64,000 nt of DNA from positions 248,001 through 312,000 of the forward strand of contig NZ_SMMX01000001.1 in the NCBI RefSeq assembly GCF_004345005.1, in the 5' to 3' direction. This document shows positions 59,853 to 64,000 of the stretch, piece after piece. Position 1 is the first letter of the stretch. Every line of letters starts with the position of its first letter. Made by a program: the position numbers and the translations under genes. A model generated the notes under the pieces. It was not told where the DNA came from, did no database searches, and was given only the letters and a program-made list of their open reading frames with translations. This DNA is from Extibacter muris. GTDB lineage: Bacteria; Bacillota; Clostridia; Lachnospirales; Lachnospiraceae.

Positions 59853-61042
59853 ACATTTTAAGCATTACGGCCCAGAAGCCGGAGAGTACAGGAAGCGGCA
59901 TCTATCTGACAGAGCTTGTGAAGACATTTGCCGCCCAAGGACATAAGCAGGCGGTCATAGCCGGAATCTATGAGGACGACGGCCCTCAGTTCCCGGAGGG
60001 TACCGCCTTCTATCCGGTCTGTTTTTCAAGCGAAAGGCTCCCGTTCTATATCGTGGGCATGTCCGATGAGATGCCGTACAGAAGCACGCGTTACCGTGAC
60101 ATGACGGACGAGATGGCAGAGCAGTTCAAAGAGGCATTTCTGGAAGCGGTTGACAGGGCGGTAGAAGAGTTCCGGCCCGACCTCATACTCTGCCATCATC
60201 TGTACCTGCTCACTGCCCTCGTGAGGGAGCATCTTCCGGAACACAGAATCTACGGTTTCTGCCATAATACCGACTTGCGGCAGATGATGAAGACACCGCT
60301 GCGGCGCGGCTACATCGCAGAGCAGATCCGCAGGCTGGACGCGGTATTTGTGCCGCAGGCGGCCCAGGCAGAGGGCGTGGAACGGATATATGGGATGGAG
60401 ACGGACAAGATACATATGTCCGGAACAGGTTATAACCAGGAGATTTTCTATCATAAGGAGTACAGCCCCAGAAGAGACGGCGTCCTGCGGCTCGCATATG
60501 CTGGAAAGATAGCGGAGAAGAAAGGTGTCATGAGCCTTATCCGATGCCTGAGCCGCCTGCCGTATGAGAGGGAATCCCTTGTCCTGTGCCTGGCGGGAGG
60601 GGCTGGAAATGAAGAAGAATACAGGGAGATTCAGCACCTGGCGGAAGAAGCGCCGTACGAGGTGGAATTCCTGGGAAAGCTACCGCAGCGAGAACTTGCC
60701 AAGGTATATAATGAAAGTGACATTTTTGTCCTGCCGTCCTTTTTTGACGGTCTGCCGCTGACGGTAATAGAAGCACTGGCCTGCGGCGATAAAGTCGTCG
60801 TGACAGATTTCCCCGGAATCCGGGACTGGCTTGGCAAGGAGGCGCCCGGCGCGCCGGTCCTCTATGTATCCATGCCCCGGATGCGCCATACGGACGAAGT
60901 AGTGCCTGAGTCGCTGGAAGCATTTGAGCGTGAGCTTGCGGCAAAGATAAAGGAATGTGCGGAACTTCCGGTGGCGGGCCGGACAGACATCACGCACCTG
61001 TCCTGGAAAAATATCTGCGAAAGAATATTGGAAATCAGTTGA
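59849..61042 (+). CDS. Glycosyltransferase family 4 protein
   Basis: 397 residues from the ATG at 59849 (AGAGGAAAT upstream), overlapping folA by four bases. It is a GT-B fold: N-terminal acceptor half (ILSITAQKPESTGSGIYLTELVKTFAAQGH, a Gly-rich start) and C-terminal donor half with LRLAYAGKIAEKKGVMSLIRCL, VEFLGKLPQREL and SFFDGLPLTVIEALACG. It transfers a sugar from a nucleotide donor to an unknown acceptor, probably a surface or antifreeze-like small molecule. No polysaccharide genes are nearby, so it is an orphan riding on the folate operon. Confidence 0.87.
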   Translation: MNILSITAQKPESTGSGIYLTELVKTFAAQGHKQAVIAGIYEDDGPQFPEGTAFYPVCFSSERLPFYIVGMSDEMPYRSTRYRDMTDEMAEQFKEAFLEAVDRAVEEFRPDLILCHHLYLLTALVREHLPEHRIYGFCHNTDLRQMMKTPLRRGYIAEQIRRLDAVFVPQAAQAEGVERIYGMETDKIHMSGTGYNQEIFYHKEYSPRRDGVLRLAYAGKIAEKKGVMSLIRCLSRLPYERESLVLCLAGGAGNEEEYREIQHLAEEAPYEVEFLGKLPQRELAKVYNESDIFVLPSFFDGLPLTVIEALACGDKVVVTDFPGIRDWLGKEAPGAPVLYVSMPRMRHTDEVVPESLEAFERELAAKIKECAELPVAGRTDITHLSWKNICERILEIS

Positions 61043-61068
61043 CATATGTGAGGCAAATCAACTATAAT
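61039..61068 (+). promoter_or_regulatory. SigA-type promoter for the ilv T-box operon
   Basis: TTGACA (61039-61044), 18 bases, TATAAT (61063-61068); full consensus in both boxes. The -35 overlaps the glycosyltransferase stop codon. Confidence 0.88.
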
Positions 61069-61084
61069 AGCATTAATTATCTGA

Positions 61085-61388
61085 GAAATGCTATGACAAG
61101 GAGGAGTACATAATCCCCTGATGCAAAGAGAGAAGATGGCTGGTGGGAATCTTCGTGACGGAATTATGGAAGTAGCCTTTGAGCAGTGAACCGAAAGGAC
61201 AGGAAAAGGATGTCCCAGTAGACTTCAACGCATTCCCTGCGTTAACGGGGAACAATATCGGAGATGGAAAGAAAGGTTCAGAAGGCTCCTGTATTGGCTG
61301 AGTGCAGAGGGTGCAGCTCTCTGAAATTAGGTGGTAACACGGATGCAATATTCGCCCTAAGCCGGAATGGCTTAGGGCTTTTCTTTTC
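61085..61388 (+). promoter_or_regulatory. T-box leader of ilvB
   Basis: A Stem I region with GAGAGAAGATGGCTGGTGGGAATC, then GGAAGTAGCCTTTGAGCAG. In the usual GAA-NNN context the specifier would be GTA (61172-61174, Val). Further features are the T-box sequence TTAGGTGGTAACACGG (61327-61342) and the terminator GCCCTAAGCC (61354-61363)/GGCTTAGGGC (61369-61378) with a T-rich tail. Uncharged tRNA should stabilise the antiterminator and open the operon. The specifier is inferred by position only. Confidence 0.9.
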
Positions 61389-61413
61389 GTCCGGGAGATT
61401 AAGGAGGTAGTTT

Positions 61414-63135
61414 ATGAAAAGAATCAGTGGGAACAAATTATTGGTAAAGGCGCTGAGAGAAGAAGGTGTAGATACCCTGTTCGGATATCCGGGCGCCTGT
61501 ACGATCGACATCAGCGATGAGCTGTATAAACAGGATTATACGAAAGTAATCCTGCCGAGGCAGGAAGTGGCGCTCGTCCATGAGGCCGACGCATATGCCC
61601 GCTCTACCGGGAAAGTCGGCGTCTGCCTCGTCACAAGCGGACCTGGGGCTACGAACCTCGTGACCGGACTTGCGACGGCCAATTATGACAGCGTGCCGCT
61701 CGTATGCTTTACGGGACAGGTGGCGAGACATCTCATCGGCAACGATGCGTTCCAGGAAGTCGATATCGTGGGCATCACGAGAAGCATTACCAAATACGGG
61801 ATAACCGTGCGGGACAGGGAAGACCTCGGACGTATCATTAAAGAAGCCTTTTATATCGCCCGTACAGGGAGGCCGGGTCCGGTACTCGTAGATCTGCCGA
61901 AAGATGTGATGGAAGAGCTCGGGCCTGCGGAATATCCGGAGGAAGTGAACATCCGCGGCTACAAGCCGAACACGCATGTCCATATCGGACAGCTCAAGCG
62001 GGCAATCAAAATGCTCGGAAAGGCCAGACGGCCAATCTATCTGGCAGGGGGCGGCATCAATATCGCCCGTGCCAATGAAGCGTTTACAAAGCTGGTGGAG
62101 AAGACGAATGTACCGGTCATCACGACAGTCATGGGGCGGGGAGCTATCCCGACCAACCACCCGCTCTACGTGGGCAATGTGGGGATGCATGGCGCATATG
62201 CGGCCAACATGTCCGTAAATGAATGCGACCTTTTATTTTCTATCGGGACACGGTTTAACGACCGTATCACCGGCAAGCTGCATTCCTTTGCGCCCCATGC
62301 GCAGATTGTACATATTGATATCGACACGGCAGCCATATCGAGGAACGTACAGGTGGATGTACCGATTGTTGCGGATGCCAAAGAGGCTGTAGAGAAGATG
62401 CTTGAGTATGTGGCGGAATGCGATACGCAGGAGTGGCTGGATGAGGTGAACGGGTGGAAAGCCGGACATCCGATGGCGATGAAGCAGAAGCCGGTCATGA
62501 CGCCCCAGGATATCATAGAGAAGATCAACGAGCTGTTCGATGAGGCAATCATCGTTACAGACGTAGGGCAGCATCAGATGTTTGCGGCACAGTTCGTGGA
62601 ACTGACGCAGAAGAAGCGCCTGCTCATGTCCGGAGGGCTCGGGACGATGGGATACGGCCTGCCGGGAGCGATAGGCGCCAAAATCGGCAATCCCGATACT
62701 CCTGTCATCTCCATCTCAGGCGACGGCGGCATGCAGATGAACATACAGGAGCTGGCCACAGCCGTGTTAGAAGAACTTCCAATCATCTCCTGTATCTTTA
62801 ACAACAGCAATCTCGGCATGGTCCGGCAGTGGCAGAAGCTCTTCTACGGAAAACGGTATTCCATGACCTGCCTCCGCTCAGGGGCGGCCTGCAGGGGGAA
62901 ATGCGGGGAAGTGGCATGTCCGGAATATACGCCTGACTTCATAAAGCTTGCAGAAAGCTATGGGGCCAGAGGAATCCGTGTGACAAAGAAAGAGGAGATA
63001 GCAGCCGCGTTTGAAGAGGCGAAGAAGAGCACGAAGACGCCGACCATCATAGAATTCACCATCGATCCGGAGGATCTGGTATATCCGATGATACAGCCGA
63101 GCGGAACGCTGGAAGACATGATTCTGGACTGTTAG
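61414..63135 (+). CDS. ilvB: Acetolactate synthase large subunit
   Basis: 573 residues, AAGGAGG before the ATG. TPP enzyme domains in order: YGYPGACTIDISDELY and the catalytic Glu in RQEVALVHEADAYARSTGK, SGPGATNLVTGLATANYDSVPLVCFTGQV, central FAD-binding domain, and the GDGG metal motif SISGDGGMQMN with NNSNLGMVRQWQ. It condenses two pyruvates (or pyruvate and ketobutyrate). A Cys-rich insert (C486, C493, C497, C502 in TCLRSGAACRGKCGEVAC) precedes YTPDFIKLAESYG; it is absent in the E. coli enzyme. Confidence 0.96.
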   Translation: MKRISGNKLLVKALREEGVDTLFGYPGACTIDISDELYKQDYTKVILPRQEVALVHEADAYARSTGKVGVCLVTSGPGATNLVTGLATANYDSVPLVCFTGQVARHLIGNDAFQEVDIVGITRSITKYGITVRDREDLGRIIKEAFYIARTGRPGPVLVDLPKDVMEELGPAEYPEEVNIRGYKPNTHVHIGQLKRAIKMLGKARRPIYLAGGGINIARANEAFTKLVEKTNVPVITTVMGRGAIPTNHPLYVGNVGMHGAYAANMSVNECDLLFSIGTRFNDRITGKLHSFAPHAQIVHIDIDTAAISRNVQVDVPIVADAKEAVEKMLEYVAECDTQEWLDEVNGWKAGHPMAMKQKPVMTPQDIIEKINELFDEAIIVTDVGQHQMFAAQFVELTQKKRLLMSGGLGTMGYGLPGAIGAKIGNPDTPVISISGDGGMQMNIQELATAVLEELPIISCIFNNSNLGMVRQWQKLFYGKRYSMTCLRSGAACRGKCGEVACPEYTPDFIKLAESYGARGIRVTKKEEIAAAFEEAKKSTKTPTIIEFTIDPEDLVYPMIQPSGTLEDMILDC

Positions 63136-63150
63136 AAAGGAGAGAGGGCA

Positions 63151-63666
63151 ATGAGCAATGGAAATGGAATGAAGAAAAGATGGATATCCCTGTATGTGGA
63201 GAACCAGGTAGGTGTTCTCTCAAAGATTTCCGGCCTGTTTTCCGGAAAGTCCTACAACATGGACAGTCTCACCGTGGGCACGACAGAAGACCCGACAGTT
63301 TCCAGGATGACGATAGCGACGGTCAGCGATGACGAGACGTTTGAACAGATTAAGAAGCAGCTGAACCGGCTCGTGGAGGTCATAAAGGTCATAGACTTTA
63401 CAGACATATTCGTAAGGATGAAAGAAATCCTGTATGTGAAGGTGCGGAAATGTACGCCGGAGGATAAGGTAGAGCTGTTCCAGATAGCAGAGACATTCAA
63501 GGCGAAAGTGATTGATTACGGCAAGGACAGCCTGCTTCTGGAGTTCGTCCAGACAGCAACGAAAAATGACGCGGTAATCAAGCTGATGAAAGAGGAGTTC
63601 CAAAGCATAGAGGTCGTGAGAGGCGGAAGCGTGGGAATTGAATCTATCAGCATGATGGAGAGGTAG
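63151..63666 (+). CDS. ilvN: Acetolactate synthase small (regulatory) subunit
   Basis: 171 residues. The N-terminal ACT domain reads WISLYVENQVGVLSKISGLFSGKSYNMDSLTVGTTEDPTVSRMTIATV, the valine-binding type; the C-terminal ilvN domain holds LYVKVRKCTPEDKVELFQIAETFKAKVIDYGKDSLLLEFVQT. It stimulates IlvB and makes it sensitive to valine. AAAGGAGAGAG precedes the ATG, 15 bases after ilvB. Confidence 0.95.
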   Translation: MSNGNGMKKRWISLYVENQVGVLSKISGLFSGKSYNMDSLTVGTTEDPTVSRMTIATVSDDETFEQIKKQLNRLVEVIKVIDFTDIFVRMKEILYVKVRKCTPEDKVELFQIAETFKAKVIDYGKDSLLLEFVQTATKNDAVIKLMKEEFQSIEVVRGGSVGIESISMMER

Positions 63667-63698
63667 GCGTTTGTTTTTTTAAAAAACAGAGCGCACTC

Positions 63699-63727
63699 TT
63701 GAATTCTGGCTGGTGCGGTATTATAAT
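63699..63727 (+). promoter_or_regulatory. SigA-type promoter for ilvE
   Basis: TTGAAT (63699-63704), 17 bases, TATAAT (63722-63727); it allows ilvE expression independent of the T-box. Confidence 0.75.
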
Positions 63728-63773
63728 TAGAACAGATAAAAACAGAAGTTTTCCAGGACGGAGGAATGAGAAC

Positions 63774-64000
63774 ATGGATAAGAAAAATATAGACTGGACG
63801 AATCTGGGATTTGGGTATATCCCGACGGAAAAACGGTACGTTTCCAACTACAAAGACGGGGCGTGGGATGAAGGGACGATGACCTCCGATGCCAATGTAG
63901 TCATAAATGAATGTGCAGGGGTGCTCCAGTATGCGCAGACAATCTTCGAGGGGATGAAAGCGTATACGACAGAGGACGGACATATCGTAACATTCCGCCC
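63774..64000 (+). CDS. ilvE: Branched-chain amino acid aminotransferase, N-terminal part (cut by window end)
   Basis: 75 complete codons are visible: MDKKNIDWTNLGFGYIPTEKRYVSNYKDGAWDEG, then LQYAQTIFEGMKAYTTEDGHIVTFRP. The FEGMKAY stretch and the N-terminal layout are those of PLP fold-type IV branched-chain aminotransferases of the long (eukaryote-like IlvE) type. The catalytic Lys lies beyond the window. CGGAGG precedes the ATG by nine bases. It follows ilvBN, completing a branched-chain set. Confidence 0.93.
   Translation, partial: MDKKNIDWTNLGFGYIPTEKRYVSNYKDGAWDEGTMTSDANVVINECAGVLQYAQTIFEGMKAYTTEDGHIVTFR

Overview
The window is a 64-kb piece of a Gram-positive, endospore-forming anaerobe of the class Clostridia, most likely a Lachnospiraceae gut bacterium (moderate GC, roughly half). 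The evidence is the gene content: cotJABC, spoIIGA-sigE, sigG, spoVT, the SCIFF peptide with its radical-SAM maturase, a glycyl-radical pyruvate formate-lyase with its activase, DUF3793, and a T-box-controlled ilv operon. The family-level placement is an inference; no rRNA is present to settle it. The window starts inside a CsoR-type regulator and ends inside a branched-chain aminotransferase.

Layout. 0-2.1 kb: metal regulator and HMA chaperone, a zinc-ribbon membrane protein, the cotJ spore-coat operon. 2.1-5.4 kb: ZTP riboswitch and pflB-pflA. 5.4-9.1 kb: a new 53-aa reverse-strand gene, a decayed radical-SAM gene, a free-standing FtsW/RodA protein, DegV and a small membrane protein. 9.2-20.7 kb: the division and cell-wall cluster mraZ-rsmH-ftsL-PBP-PBP-mraY-murD-ftsW-ftsQ-ftsZ, led by an MraZ operator. 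20.8-25.2 kb: spoIIGA-sigE, a beta-CASP hydrolase and sigG, with Spo0A-type and forespore-type promoter signals. 25.3-34 kb: HAD phosphatase, an FMN-bind-like membrane protein, pth-mfd, a foldase lipoprotein, yqeY, spoVT. 33.4-47.9 kb: a conserved clostridial block, TIGR04086-scfA-scfB-secDF-recJ-apt-relA-MBL-hemZ-hisS-aspS.

47.9-51.1 kb is an accessory patch. It holds a LysR gene with a damaged start codon, an AT-rich XRE/DUF6442 cassette on the reverse strand, two decayed genes whose frame breaks lie in or beside A-rich tracts, and a tRNA-Gly. 51.2-64 kb returns to core metabolism: hom, a MATE exporter, folT behind a THF riboswitch, DUF554, a MarR regulator, an iron-responsive-looking DUF3793-flavodoxin-DUF2325 set, thyA-folA-glycosyltransferase, and ilvB-ilvN-ilvE behind a T-box.

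The genes tie together around sporulation, cell-wall synthesis and one-carbon, folate and purine sensing: ZTP and THF riboswitches, thyA and folA are all present. The best-supported less-understood system is the SCIFF ranthipeptide pair (scfA/scfB), whose intergenic region carries two terminator-like hairpins. At least six GGG-arm palindromes of a REP-like kind are scattered between genes and tend to flank regulatory segments. No CRISPR array, intact transposase, prophage or rRNA was seen.
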